A stretch of 64,000 bases of DNA from [Clostridium] celerecrescens 18A. GTDB lineage: Bacteria > Bacillota > Clostridia > Lachnospirales > Lachnospiraceae. The notes beneath the pieces were generated by a model. The model did no database searches. It was not told the DNA's origin and saw only the letters and a program-made list of their open reading frames with translations. The stretch spans positions 4,824,001 to 4,888,000 of the forward strand of contig NZ_PGET01000001.1 of assembly GCF_002797975.1 (NCBI RefSeq). The letters are read 5' to 3'. A program made the translations under genes and the position numbers. Shown here piece after piece: positions 1 to 8,860 of the stretch. Within the stretch, counting starts at the first letter, position 1, and the number at the start of each line of letters is the position of its first letter.

Positions 1-1
1 C

Positions 2-805
2 ATTATAAACAGTCTGAAGGAATGGGTTGTTGTTATAGAAGAAGAGAACGAGACGGTATTATATACCAATGATTCAGCCAGAAAGAGGTTTTATGACCCC
101 GGGACAAGGCAATTTGCCTGCGGGGGAGTAGATTGTCCCTTAATGGCCCGCTTAAAATCCCATACCGGCCTGGAACAGGAATTGCGGTATGAATTCAAAT
201 GCTCCCGCAATAAGACCTTCCAGGTAAGGTCCTATTCCTTGTTGTGGGAGGATAAAAAGGCGGTGGTCCATCTCATGACGGATGTTACATATCAGAGGGA
301 AAATGAAGCTTTCTTAGAGGTCATGGCCTATAAGGATGAACTGACCGGGCTGGATAACCGGCGCAGCGGCCTGCGTACCATTGACTCTTATATACAAAAG
401 GGCATTCCCTTTTCCCTTTGCATGATTGATATGGACGGGCTGAAAAATATCAATGACCTGTACGGGCATTTATATGGAGATGAATATATAAAGTCCGTTT
501 CGCAAGTGCTGAAGGACTCCGCCCGGGATATAGATATTACATGCCGGTTCGGAGGCGATGAGTTTATCATGCTGTTCCGGGGGTGCGACGAACAGACGGC
601 AGAGGAAAGGATGGACCTGATCGATAAGAAACTGTCTGAAGTTGCGAAGGTCTATCCGATGTCCATCAGCTATGGAGTGGTTTATGTTGAAGAGGGGACG
701 GAACTGTCTCCGGAAGCCGCTTTAAATATAGCAGATGAAAGAATGTACCGCTTTAAAAGGCGGCGAAAGAAGAAAAATAACGGGTTAGGCGGCAAAGGAA
801 TTTAG
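2..805 (+). CDS. Diguanylate cyclase (PAS-like + GGDEF), 5'-partial
   Basis: Synthesises the second messenger c-di-GMP from two GTP in the cytoplasm. The frame is open to the left edge of the window, so the gene starts outside; an internal ATG at 143 is not needed as a start. The N-terminal visible part looks like the end of a PAS-type sensor domain. The C-terminal domain has the signature RFGGDEF (about residue 184 of the visible part). The inhibitory site RDID lies exactly five residues before GGDEF, so product feedback control is expected. It ends with a basic tail (KRRRKKKN). The signal sensed cannot be told. Confidence 0.9.
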   Translation: MINSLKEWVVVIEEENETVLYTNDSARKRFYDPGTRQFACGGVDCPLMARLKSHTGLEQELRYEFKCSRNKTFQVRSYSLLWEDKKAVVHLMTDVTYQRENEAFLEVMAYKDELTGLDNRRSGLRTIDSYIQKGIPFSLCMIDMDGLKNINDLYGHLYGDEYIKSVSQVLKDSARDIDITCRFGGDEFIMLFRGCDEQTAEERMDLIDKKLSEVAKVYPMSISYGVVYVEEGTELSPEAALNIADERMYRFKRRRKKKNNGLGGKGI

Positions 806-820
806 AAAGCTCAACTTTTC

Positions 821-849
821 TTGTGTTTTTTATGATTTTACATTATAAT
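821..849 (+). promoter_or_regulatory. Sigma-A promoter of the methyltransferase pair
   Basis: TTGTGT (821-826), a 17-base spacer and TATAAT (844-849). Transcription would start near 856, ahead of an AGGAG ribosome binding site and the ATG at 886. The perfect -10 box and exact spacing make it likely. Confidence 0.7.
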
Positions 850-885
850 GATAGGCAGGTTAAATGAAATAGGAGCAAGAAAAGA

Positions 886-1935
886 ATGAGATTTATTGGA
901 AGCAAGACATTGCTGCTGGACCAGATTAAGCATGTGATTGATGAAAAGGCGCCGGGAGCGGAGAGCTTTTGTGATATATTTTCTGGAACCGCAGCGGTTG
1001 CCAGATATTTTAAACAGTGGTACCAGGTCTGTTCCAATGACCTGCTGTACTTTTCCTATGTGCTGCAAAGGGCTACTGTTGAGAATGACAGTGTGCCGGA
1101 ATTTGCCCGTTTGCAGGATGAAACCGGAATCACGGATCCGGTAGATTTTTTTAACGGCAGGGAAAAAAAGGATTTAGAAGAGCTGCCAAAGGAGCGCCGG
1201 TTTTTTCAGAATACCTATGCTCCCACAGGCGGCCGCATGTATTTAAATGACGAGAATGCTCTGCGCATTGATTTTGCCAGGTGTACCGTGGAAGACTGGA
1301 AGGCTGCCGGACTGCTTAGTGAGGACGAATATTATTATCTAGTTGCCTGCATCGTGGAGGGGATCCCTTTTGTTTCCAATACCTCAGGAACCTATGGCGC
1401 ATTCCATAAAGCCTGGGAGAGGCGAAGCTACAAGCGGTATGAGCTGTACCGGCTGGCTGTGACACACAATGGAAAGCAGAACCGTTCTTTTAATGAAAAC
1501 GGAGTGGATCTTTTAACACGCCTTAAGGGGGACATCCTCTATATTGATCCTCCCTATAATGCGCGCCAGTATCTTTCCAATTACCATGTCCTTGAAACAG
1601 CTGCAAGATATGATTACCCAATGGTTCGGGGAGTTACCGGGCAGCGGCCTGACGAAGGGCAGAAATCTGAATTCTGTATGAAGAATAAGGTGGTTCCGGC
1701 GTTTGAAGAGCTGCTTAAGAATGCGCAGTTTAAGCATATCATCTTAAGCTACAGCACGGACGGGCTTATGACGGTAGATGAAATTGAGAAGGCCATGAAA
1801 AAGCACGGAAAGCCGGAAACCTTCCAGATCTATGAGATTCCATACCGGAGATACAAGAGCCGGAAGGTAAAGGAAACAGAACGGTTACGGGAGCTCTTGT
1901 TTTATATGGAAAAGCAGGTGCCGCCATGTACATAA
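886..1935 (+). CDS. D12-class N6-adenine DNA methyltransferase (first of pair)
   Basis: Transfers a methyl group from S-adenosylmethionine to adenine N6 in a specific DNA sequence. The N-terminal motif MRFIGSK and the SAM-binding stretch FCDIFSGTAA (motif I) are present. The catalytic motif DPPY (motif IV) is at about residue 221, followed by NARQY. Length (349 aa) fits the Dam/FokI-like D12 family. The stop overlaps the start of the next methyltransferase by 10 bases, so the two are translationally coupled. No restriction endonuclease is visible beside it. The recognition site cannot be read from the sequence. Confidence 0.88.
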   Translation: MRFIGSKTLLLDQIKHVIDEKAPGAESFCDIFSGTAAVARYFKQWYQVCSNDLLYFSYVLQRATVENDSVPEFARLQDETGITDPVDFFNGREKKDLEELPKERRFFQNTYAPTGGRMYLNDENALRIDFARCTVEDWKAAGLLSEDEYYYLVACIVEGIPFVSNTSGTYGAFHKAWERRSYKRYELYRLAVTHNGKQNRSFNENGVDLLTRLKGDILYIDPPYNARQYLSNYHVLETAARYDYPMVRGVTGQRPDEGQKSEFCMKNKVVPAFEELLKNAQFKHIILSYSTDGLMTVDEIEKAMKKHGKPETFQIYEIPYRRYKSRKVKETERLRELLFYMEKQVPPCT

Positions 1936-2774
1936 AAAGTCCTCTAAACTATACTGGGGGAAAATATAAGATTCTGGAACCCATTTTTGAGGCGTTTCCA
2001 AAGAATATCCGCACATTTGTGGATGTCTTTGCCGGGGGCTTCAACGTAGGGATTAACGTGGAAGCCAGTCAGATCGTCTGCAATGACCAGATCATGTATC
2101 TCATTGAACTGTACCAGATGTTCCGTTCCACCGGCATCAGGGAAATTCTGGAGAGGATTCAGGGCCTGATCTCAAAGTATGAGCTGACACAGCAGAACAG
2201 GGAAGGATATTATGCTCTTCGGTCAGACTATAACAGAACGAAGGATTTAACGGAGCTGTTTGTCCTGGCCTGTTATGCGTTTAACCATCAGATACGCTTT
2301 AATAACAGCCATGAATTCAATTCACCCTTTGGAAGGAACAGAAGCTCCTTTAATGGCAGCATTGAAAAGAATTTAACAGAGTTCTGCCAGGCTCTTCACG
2401 AGAAGAACATTGAGTTTTCAAACCTGGACTTTATGGAACTGGATTATAATGGCCTGGGGCCGGAAGACCTGGTTTACTGCGATCCGCCATATCTGATCTC
2501 AACGGGGAATTATAACGATGGGAACCGGGGATTTAAGGACTGGAAGGAACGGGAGGAGCAGGCCCTTTTGTCGCTTTTGGACCGGCTTCACAAACAAGGT
2601 ACCCGGTTTGCCCTGTCCAATGTCCTATACCATAAGGGATTATCCAATGACCTTCTCATTGAGTGGAGCAAGGGGTATCAGGTTCATTATATCGATCATA
2701 CCTATTCGAACTGCAGTTATCAGTTTAAAGAGCGGGATGCGGTTACGGTTGAGGTACTGATCACCAATTATTAA
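1926..2774 (+). CDS. D12-class N6-adenine DNA methyltransferase (second of pair)
   Basis: A second adenine methyltransferase of the D12 family, 282 aa. It shows the motif NYTGGK near the N-terminus, FVDVFAGGFNVG (motif I) and DPPY at about residue 186. It starts inside the end of the upstream methyltransferase, so both come from one mRNA. The two proteins are only distantly alike. In known systems, paired D12 enzymes or domains (for example the two halves of M.FokI) methylate the two strands of an asymmetric site. That role here is an inference. Confidence 0.88.
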   Translation: MYIKSPLNYTGGKYKILEPIFEAFPKNIRTFVDVFAGGFNVGINVEASQIVCNDQIMYLIELYQMFRSTGIREILERIQGLISKYELTQQNREGYYALRSDYNRTKDLTELFVLACYAFNHQIRFNNSHEFNSPFGRNRSSFNGSIEKNLTEFCQALHEKNIEFSNLDFMELDYNGLGPEDLVYCDPPYLISTGNYNDGNRGFKDWKEREEQALLSLLDRLHKQGTRFALSNVLYHKGLSNDLLIEWSKGYQVHYIDHTYSNCSYQFKERDAVTVEVLITNY

Positions 2775-2816
2775 TAAAGGTTATTTGTCAGGACAAGGTT
2801 AATAATGTATGTTTAA

Positions 2817-2857
2817 GGGAAGTCGTTATTAGACTTCCCTTCATTTGGCTTTTTTTA
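2817..2857 (+). terminator. Rho-independent terminator after the methyltransferases
   Basis: Stem GGGAAGTC / GACTTCCC (2817-2824 with 2832-2839), 7-base loop, then a T-rich tract ending in a run of eight T. Confidence 0.8.
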
Positions 2858-2928
2858 CTCCATATAAGAATATTGCGATTTCAAACATCAGTTAAACTGT
2901 TAAAGAAGGCACAATTTTTACCAATATC

Positions 2929-5403
2929 TTATTCGCGGACACTCCGCTTCAGCCAGCCGGCAGTTTTTAAAATATGAAATGCCTCAACCGCCTTACGGCA
3001 GACATTGCCCAGAAAGCTATGAACATGATAGCTGAAATACACAAGCGGCATATAAAAAAATACATTCCGGCTGATTAAACTGGATAACATAAATAAATTA
3101 CCCAAAAGCGCGAAGCATAGGACAAAGCTGCAAATTAATCCAATCAACAGCAGCCGAATGCGCTGCGTATATGGTTTTGCCAACTTTGCCAGCTGGTAAA
3201 AGCCCATTACTCCTATTAGGAAGACGACCATAGTTGAAGTTTCCGTTGTAGGAATATGAAAGAGAATGCCCGCTAATTGTATATAAAGTGTATTAAATAC
3301 AACTGTTATTGCAGCAGGTATAGTGTGCTCTAAAATATTAGTAAGCAGCTTTCCTTCTGGTCTGGAATAATTTGCCTGCAGTGCCAAAAAGAACGATGGT
3401 ATGCCAATGGTAAGTTCATTAATCGGCATCATTTGCAGCGGCGCAATTGGATAGGGATATGGAATAAAAATATAAATCAGGGTAAGCAACACAGAGTAGG
3501 CGGTCTTTAAAAGAAAAATCGCTGCAACTTTTTCTATGTTGTTGATTACCCTTCGTCCTTCCTTTAAAACGTCAATCATGACACTAAAATCATCTGTTAT
3601 TAACACGAAATCAGAGGCGGAGCGGGCAGCATCACTTCCGCCAACCATTGCAACGCTGCAATCGGCTTCACGCATCGCCAGAATATCGTTTACACCGTCT
3701 CCGGTCATACATGCGGTATGACCATTTTTTTTTAGGCCACGGATCAACTCCCGCTTTTGCTGCGGTGTCACATGGCCGAATATGGTATATTCTTCTACGA
3801 TAGCTGCGTAGTCAGCTTCACTTTCCACCAGGTTCATATCAATGCTTTTGTCTGAACCTGAGATTCCAGCCTTTTCTGCAACTGCTTGGACCGTTCGGGG
3901 ATTATCTCCGGAAATCACTTTTAAAATTACGCCTTCCTGTGAGAAATACCGGAAGGTCTCATTTGCATTCTCCCGCAGGTGATCAGAAAGGACCAAAAGC
4001 GCGAAGCAGCTTAGCTCTTCTGGAAGCTTCTCTTCCGTGATAGATAGTGGAGAGTGTGCAAGACACAGTACTCTGAATCCCAAGGCGGCCTTTTCGTTGG
4101 CCTGTTCTAAAAAGTCTTTATTACTGCCCTTAAATACGATATTTGGCGCACCAATGATATAACTGCCCTTTTCTTTAAAAGTAGCACCGCTCCACTTGCG
4201 CTCTGAGGAGAATGGTAAAATGATGTCAGAAATCCAATTTTCAGTTTTCCCAAATGCTTTGGTTAATGCTGCGGCTGTTGCATTTTTGTCTTCCAAAGTC
4301 CCCATTAGTTCAGAAACTGCTAATTCCACCTCCTTTTCAGAAGCATCGGAATATAATTCCAGCCTTTCAAACTGCAGTGATCCGTCTGTAATGGTTCCTG
4401 TTTTATCCAGACATAGCACATCCGTGCGGGCTAAAGTTTCTATACTGTATAATTCCTGGACCAGCGCTTTTCTTTTTGCCAGTTTAAGCGCACCGACAGT
4501 CATCGTGACACCGGTTAATAAGATCAGTCCTGCCGGTATCATGCCCAATACAGATGCTGACGAGCCCAGCACAGCAGTCTCCAGCGAATCTCCAAGCAAA
4601 AAGTATTTCATATAAAATAACGTGGTTCCAAGCGGCAGTATTACAATGGTCAAAATCAAGATAATGCGGTTTAATGTACGCAGAAGTGGAGGAACCTGTT
4701 TTTTGCTCTTTTTAGCCTCCACGGTCAGAGAGTGAGCATAACTATTTTCCCCTATGGCAGTTATTTGGGCATAGCCATGTCCACTTGTCACATAACTGCC
4801 GGACAGAAGAGTATCGCCTTTTGATTTTTGAATTCGATCTGTCTCTCCGGTCAGAAGGGATTCATCTACTTCAAGCCGCTCCGAAGAAACAACCACTGCA
4901 TCTGCACATACCTGGTTACCGATAGCCAGTATCACAATATCGTCGAGTACAATCTCATCCTGTGCCACTGTATATTCAGACCCGTCCCGGATTACGGTCA
5001 CATGAGCCTTGGCTAATACAGATAGTTTATCTAATCCGTGTTTGGCCCTCAATTCTTGAAAAATACCCATACACGTATTGCTTATGGCGATTCCAAGAAA
5101 AAGTATATTTTCCGGATGTCCGACAATAACCAGAATCACCGCCAGGAAAATATTGATGAAGTTGAACAGTGTAAAAATGTTCTTTGAAATAATACTGGAG
5201 ATTGACGGGGTAAGCCCCGTTCTTTGTATATTTACAGCTCCTGCATCTATACGGTTGCGGACTTGTTCTGCAGTTAGTCCTGTACCGATATCAGGATTGC
5301 ATCGCTTTAAGGTTTTATTTATTAATAACCCTTTGCCTTTTCTGTCTTTCATATGATGATCACCATTACAATTCCTATATAATTCTGTCGTTAACTGGTC
5401 CAT
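2929..5403 (-). CDS. Cation-transporting P-type ATPase (HAD-IC)
   Basis: Pumps cations across the membrane at the expense of ATP. Seen in order: N-terminal cytoplasmic part, first membrane pair (about 75-110), actuator loop with TGET (185-188), membrane pair (about 245-305), phosphorylation site DKTGT at about 333, nucleotide domain, the hinge MTGDGVND, and a C-terminal block of membrane helices. At 824 aa it is typical. The layout resembles the CtpE/YfgQ-type group. The membrane motif reads IPAGL where classical Ca-ATPases have PEGL, so the ion is uncertain (Ca, Mg or another). An ATG 17 codons further in is an alternative start; GGAAG before the first ATG favours the longer form. The gene stands alone. 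Confidence 0.88.
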   Translation of the reverse strand: MDQLTTELYRNCNGDHHMKDRKGKGLLINKTLKRCNPDIGTGLTAEQVRNRIDAGAVNIQRTGLTPSISSIISKNIFTLFNFINIFLAVILVIVGHPENILFLGIAISNTCMGIFQELRAKHGLDKLSVLAKAHVTVIRDGSEYTVAQDEIVLDDIVILAIGNQVCADAVVVSSERLEVDESLLTGETDRIQKSKGDTLLSGSYVTSGHGYAQITAIGENSYAHSLTVEAKKSKKQVPPLLRTLNRIILILTIVILPLGTTLFYMKYFLLGDSLETAVLGSSASVLGMIPAGLILLTGVTMTVGALKLAKRKALVQELYSIETLARTDVLCLDKTGTITDGSLQFERLELYSDASEKEVELAVSELMGTLEDKNATAAALTKAFGKTENWISDIILPFSSERKWSGATFKEKGSYIIGAPNIVFKGSNKDFLEQANEKAALGFRVLCLAHSPLSITEEKLPEELSCFALLVLSDHLRENANETFRYFSQEGVILKVISGDNPRTVQAVAEKAGISGSDKSIDMNLVESEADYAAIVEEYTIFGHVTPQQKRELIRGLKKNGHTACMTGDGVNDILAMREADCSVAMVGGSDAARSASDFVLITDDFSVMIDVLKEGRRVINNIEKVAAIFLLKTAYSVLLTLIYIFIPYPYPIAPLQMMPINELTIGIPSFFLALQANYSRPEGKLLTNILEHTIPAAITVVFNTLYIQLAGILFHIPTTETSTMVVFLIGVMGFYQLAKLAKPYTQRIRLLLIGLICSFVLCFALLGNLFMLSSLISRNVFFYMPLVYFSYHVHSFLGNVCRKAVEAFHILKTAGWLKRSVRE

Positions 5404-5487
5404 AAGTCTTCCAAATAGGTTTCCCGCTTTTTCTGTGAGTTAAACAAATATTCCTTTACAGTTGTATATTACAGTCAATTGTCATGA

Positions 5488-5528
5488 CAATAAAATAAGC
5501 CGGCGGAATGTTATCATTCAGCCGGCTT
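5488..5528 (-). terminator. Terminator of the acetyltransferase gene
   Basis: Read on the minus strand, AAGCCGGC (5528-5521) pairs with GCCGGCTT (5504-5497), with an inner GAATG/CATTC stem, followed by ATTTTATT. It separates the acetyltransferase from the ATPase gene. Confidence 0.75.
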
Positions 5529-5548
5529 AGACTGTTCTGAAGCTACTA

Positions 5549-6079
5549 TCACTGGCGCCATTCTGATCTTAATACAGCGTATTCGAAAGTATCCAGCCAT
5601 ACGGGTTCCCCGCTGCTGCTGGTTTCAAAATAAATATTCTGTAAAAGATGTCCCTCACGTCTCATATGTAGGCGTTCAAGCAGCTTCCAGGAATGGTCAT
5701 TCTTTGGGTTACACATGGCGATAATACGCCTTGCCCCTAACTGTGTAAAGGCATGGTCAAGGAGAGCCTTAGCGCTCTCTGTGGCATAGCCCTGGCCCTG
5801 GTACTTTCTGTTAAACACATATCCTAATTCCCATGTATTAAAGTCCTCTTTGCCCAGATACAGGTTCCCTATTAGATTTCCGGTCCCTTTCAGGCAGACC
5901 GCATAGAAAGATTCATCATTTGATCTTCTGATTGCTTCTTTTTCGGCCTGGGCTTCTGAATAGATATCATATGGTTCGAAGGCTACGGTTTCCTTGTCAG
6001 ACAAGTACTCGTGCATATCCTGCCAATCGTTTGGCTGAAACCTTCTGATAATCAGTCTGTCTGTAACGATATTTTCCAC
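5549..6079 (-). CDS. GNAT acetyltransferase, RimJ/RimL type
   Basis: Transfers acetyl from acetyl-CoA to an amine, often the N-terminus of a protein or a small metabolite; the substrate is unknown. The 176-aa protein begins MENIVTDRLIIRRFQPND, the usual opening of the RimJ/RimL subgroup. It carries the acetyl-CoA loop QGYATES and the downstream NPKNDHSWKLLERLHM block. The start is GTG at 6079 with AAGGGG a few bases upstream. A monocistronic gene with its own terminator. Confidence 0.87.
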   Translation of the reverse strand: MENIVTDRLIIRRFQPNDWQDMHEYLSDKETVAFEPYDIYSEAQAEKEAIRRSNDESFYAVCLKGTGNLIGNLYLGKEDFNTWELGYVFNRKYQGQGYATESAKALLDHAFTQLGARRIIAMCNPKNDHSWKLLERLHMRREGHLLQNIYFETSSSGEPVWLDTFEYAVLRSEWRQ

Positions 6080-6429
6080 TTTGACCCCTTTTTCTTTCTT
6101 TAAAACCAGTTATCATATACATTAAATAATTATAGCATAACCTCAAATATATATGAAGATTTCCAACATAAAATTAAGGAATAGACTTAATGAAATAAGA
6201 ATAAAAATTTTGCTCTCTTTTCAGACATTAGACTAAGTCCGTGGCTTACGCCAGAGAGAGTTGTCCGTACCTTTCCCGCTGTACGGGTAGCCGGGCATCA
6301 CATTTATTAGGAGATATATACCGGAAATAACAACGGGAAAACTGTTGTCCAATTATACTTAACATCATGCTTGTTCTGTGGTATTCTTGATGTATGAGGT
6401 TTATAAAATATAATATATGGAGGCGTTTT
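6080..6429. other. Gene-free stretch with a GC-rich structured block
   Basis: No convincing reading frame. Most of it is AT-rich, but 6236-6300 is a sharply GC-richer block holding the stem CCGTAC / GTACGG and further short inverted pairs. It matches no riboswitch I recognise and could be a fragment of a lost element or a structured RNA. The ribosome binding site of the next gene ends the stretch. Confidence 0.4.
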
Positions 6430-7590
6430 ATGAAAAGGAGAAGATGTATTTCGATTGGCTTATTTATTGCTGTATTCTTAAGTGGTGCTAAGCCTGTTTA
6501 CACCATGGCTTATGAAAATACAGGTGTAATACAAGAGTCCCAGAACCAGTTATCCGTTAAGGTTTCAAAAGTCCATGAAAAGTATGGCAATGTATATATC
6601 GGCATTAAAAACCCGGATTTTCTAAAATTATTCCAATACGGAGACATCGTTGATGTAACAATTGGAGGTCAGCTATTAGAGGTTCCTGTATGTTCCTCCT
6701 ATAGTGATGTGGACAGTAAGAAGGTAGTAATCGTTGCATCGTCAGCTGAGGATAAAGCGAATGAGGACATCATATTGGCAATAAATCTCGGCAGCTTTGC
6801 AGATACATACGGGACGGCTGTTAATGATAATGTAACGATCAACCTTTCAAAAAAGGGAGGTTACCTGGATGAATACGAAATACGACAACTGAAACGTACG
6901 AATAACAGAGATGACTATAGCAGTGATGAGGTGTTTGCCAATTTCCGTGAAATAACTTATGGCAGTATAGCTCCTGGCAGGCTATACAGGTCATCCAACC
7001 CGATAAATCCGGAAATTGGAAGAAATCAATACGCTATGCGGCTTACGGAGGCTGCGGGAGTCAAGGTTATATTTAATCTCTCAGAAACTGCCGATGAGGT
7101 GTCGGCTCATTTAGGAACCGATACCAACGGCAATCTTGCATATTACAAGGGACTGAATGATACCGGTAATGTGTACGCAATGGGTATGGGACTTGATTCA
7201 CAATCGGAAGATTTCAAACAGAAACTTGCAGTTATTCTTCGGGAAATGAGCGAAAAGAAAGGTCCTTACCTTATCCATTGTGTAGAGGGAAAAGACAGGA
7301 CCGGATTCGTTGCCGCATTGCTTGAATCCCTGATGGGTGCGAAATATTGGGAGATTAAAGATGACTATATGGACAGTTTCGTTAATTTCTTTCATGTACC
7401 TGTCGCACCCGGTCAATATGACCGGATTGGGAACAATAATATCTTGGAGAGTATGAGACAGATGGCTGGTATTCCCAAGGGAGGCAGCCTTAAAGGGGTA
7501 GATTTGTCCAAAGCAGCAGAGACTTATATCAAGTCAATAGGTTTAACAGACGATGAAATAGAAAAAATTAAAGTCAATCTTTCTAACTGA
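6430..7590 (+). CDS. Secreted tyrosine-phosphatase-like protein (Y_phosphatase3 type)
   Basis: Likely an exported phosphatase acting on phosphotyrosine or phosphoinositides. The P-loop HCVEGKDRTG holds the catalytic Cys (about 284) and Arg (about 290) of the HCX5R signature. The general layout is that of bacterial LipA/IphP-like atypical phosphatases, with an extra N-terminal beta domain of about 130 residues. A signal peptide (MKRRRC, then a hydrophobic run to about residue 25) directs export. The start at 6430 is chosen because GGAGG (6419-6423) lies six bases upstream; an in-frame ATG at 6394 has no such site. A strong terminator follows. Confidence 0.82.
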   Translation: MKRRRCISIGLFIAVFLSGAKPVYTMAYENTGVIQESQNQLSVKVSKVHEKYGNVYIGIKNPDFLKLFQYGDIVDVTIGGQLLEVPVCSSYSDVDSKKVVIVASSAEDKANEDIILAINLGSFADTYGTAVNDNVTINLSKKGGYLDEYEIRQLKRTNNRDDYSSDEVFANFREITYGSIAPGRLYRSSNPINPEIGRNQYAMRLTEAAGVKVIFNLSETADEVSAHLGTDTNGNLAYYKGLNDTGNVYAMGMGLDSQSEDFKQKLAVILREMSEKKGPYLIHCVEGKDRTGFVAALLESLMGAKYWEIKDDYMDSFVNFFHVPVAPGQYDRIGNNNILESMRQMAGIPKGGSLKGVDLSKAAETYIKSIGLTDDEIEKIKVNLSN

Positions 7591-7623
7591 GTCATACGAA
7601 CAGACAGGCTTAATTGAGAGTAT

Positions 7624-7690
7624 AAAAGGCAGGTGAATAAAGGATCGTTCATGTCTCTGTGAGACATCCTTTAAGCATCTGCCTTTTTTG
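7624..7690. terminator. Bidirectional terminator between phosphatase and pot operon
   Basis: Outer stem AAAGGCAG / CTGCCTTT encloses inner pairs including GTCTC-TGT-GAGAC. There is a T run on the plus side and TTTT on the minus side, so it can end both converging transcripts. Confidence 0.75.
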
Positions 7691-7747
7691 TAAATTTAAA
7701 ATCAAGCGGTAATATGATGTCTCGTGCCTTTTAATGCTTGAGACCAT

Positions 7748-8845
7748 TTAATTGGATTTTACTTCTTTCCAGGCTTCATTGTAAAGGGAATCCACCTCAT
7801 CCCCAAGATATTTATACACTTCGCTGTTCTTTAAAGAGTCCACGTCCGGGAAAACGGCTTTGTTGTTCTGCAATTCCGGATCAAGTAAATCAAAGGCACC
7901 TTTATTTGGAGTGGGATAGGTGATGTATTCAAAATTCTTTTTGGCAATTTCAGGACGGCAGAGGAAGTCGATCCATTTCTCTGCGTTTTCCTTGTTAGGC
8001 GCATTGGCAGGAATGACCCAGGAATCCAGCCAAAGGTTGGTTCCTTCCTCAGGGATCACGTATTCTAAGGAGTAGTCAAGGCCAAGGTCCTTCACTTCAT
8101 TCTGGATGTAAAGCATTTCTCCGGAATAGATGACGCCTACTGCAGCCTCACCGCCGATCATCTTATCCCTGACCTGGTCGATGACATAAGCCTGAACCAG
8201 AGGCTTTTGCTTGATCAGCAGTTCCTTTGCTTCCTTGATTTCTTCTTCATTGGTGGTGTTAGAAGAGTAGCCCAGGGATTTTAATGCCACCATAAAGGCA
8301 TCCCGGACGCTGTCCTGCATGAGGATGTTGTCTTTAAACTTTACATCCCAAAGGTCAGACCATTTAGTTGGAACGTCTTTTGGGTCTACCATGCTGGTGT
8401 TATAAAGAATTCCTACGGTTCCCCAGCAGTACGGAACGGAGTACTTATTTTCAGGGTCAAAGCTCTTTGACATTTCCTGGTATCTGGGGTCAATCTCCTT
8501 TACATTTGGAACATTATCAAAGTTGATCTCAGCCAGAAGATTGTTTTCGATCATTTTCTGGATCATATAATCGGAAGGGCACACCGCGTCGTATTTTACG
8601 CCTCCTGCCTCGATGACTGGATACATCTCTTCATTGGTTTCAAACATGTCATAAACGACTTTAATACCAGTTTCTTTTTCAAATTCCTGGATAACGGATT
8701 CGTCAATGTACTCCCCCCAGTTGTATACGTAAACCTCTCCGGCGCCTCCTGACTTGGGGGCGGATTTTCCGCAGCCGCTTAATACAGAGAGGGAAAGAGC
8801 ACACAGGGAGCCGACTGCCATGATCTTAGATAAAGTTTTTTTCAT
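7748..8845 (-). CDS. potD: Spermidine/putrescine-binding lipoprotein PotD
   Basis: Captures polyamines outside the membrane for the PotABC importer. It has a lipoprotein signal peptide with lipobox LSGC, so it is anchored by Cys about 25. The mature part opens with VYVYNWGEYID, the hallmark of PotD/PotF-type proteins. At 365 aa it is of normal length. It is the last gene of the operon, 15 bases after potC, with AGGAGA ahead of its ATG. Confidence 0.93.
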   Translation of the reverse strand: MKKTLSKIMAVGSLCALSLSVLSGCGKSAPKSGGAGEVYVYNWGEYIDESVIQEFEKETGIKVVYDMFETNEEMYPVIEAGGVKYDAVCPSDYMIQKMIENNLLAEINFDNVPNVKEIDPRYQEMSKSFDPENKYSVPYCWGTVGILYNTSMVDPKDVPTKWSDLWDVKFKDNILMQDSVRDAFMVALKSLGYSSNTTNEEEIKEAKELLIKQKPLVQAYVIDQVRDKMIGGEAAVGVIYSGEMLYIQNEVKDLGLDYSLEYVIPEEGTNLWLDSWVIPANAPNKENAEKWIDFLCRPEIAKKNFEYITYPTPNKGAFDLLDPELQNNKAVFPDVDSLKNSEVYKYLGDEVDSLYNEAWKEVKSN

Positions 8846-8860
8846 GTGAATATTCTCCTA

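Noticed and set aside
886..2774. Complete restriction-modification system
   Set aside because: Both genes are methyltransferases; no endonuclease or specificity gene is found within several kilobases.
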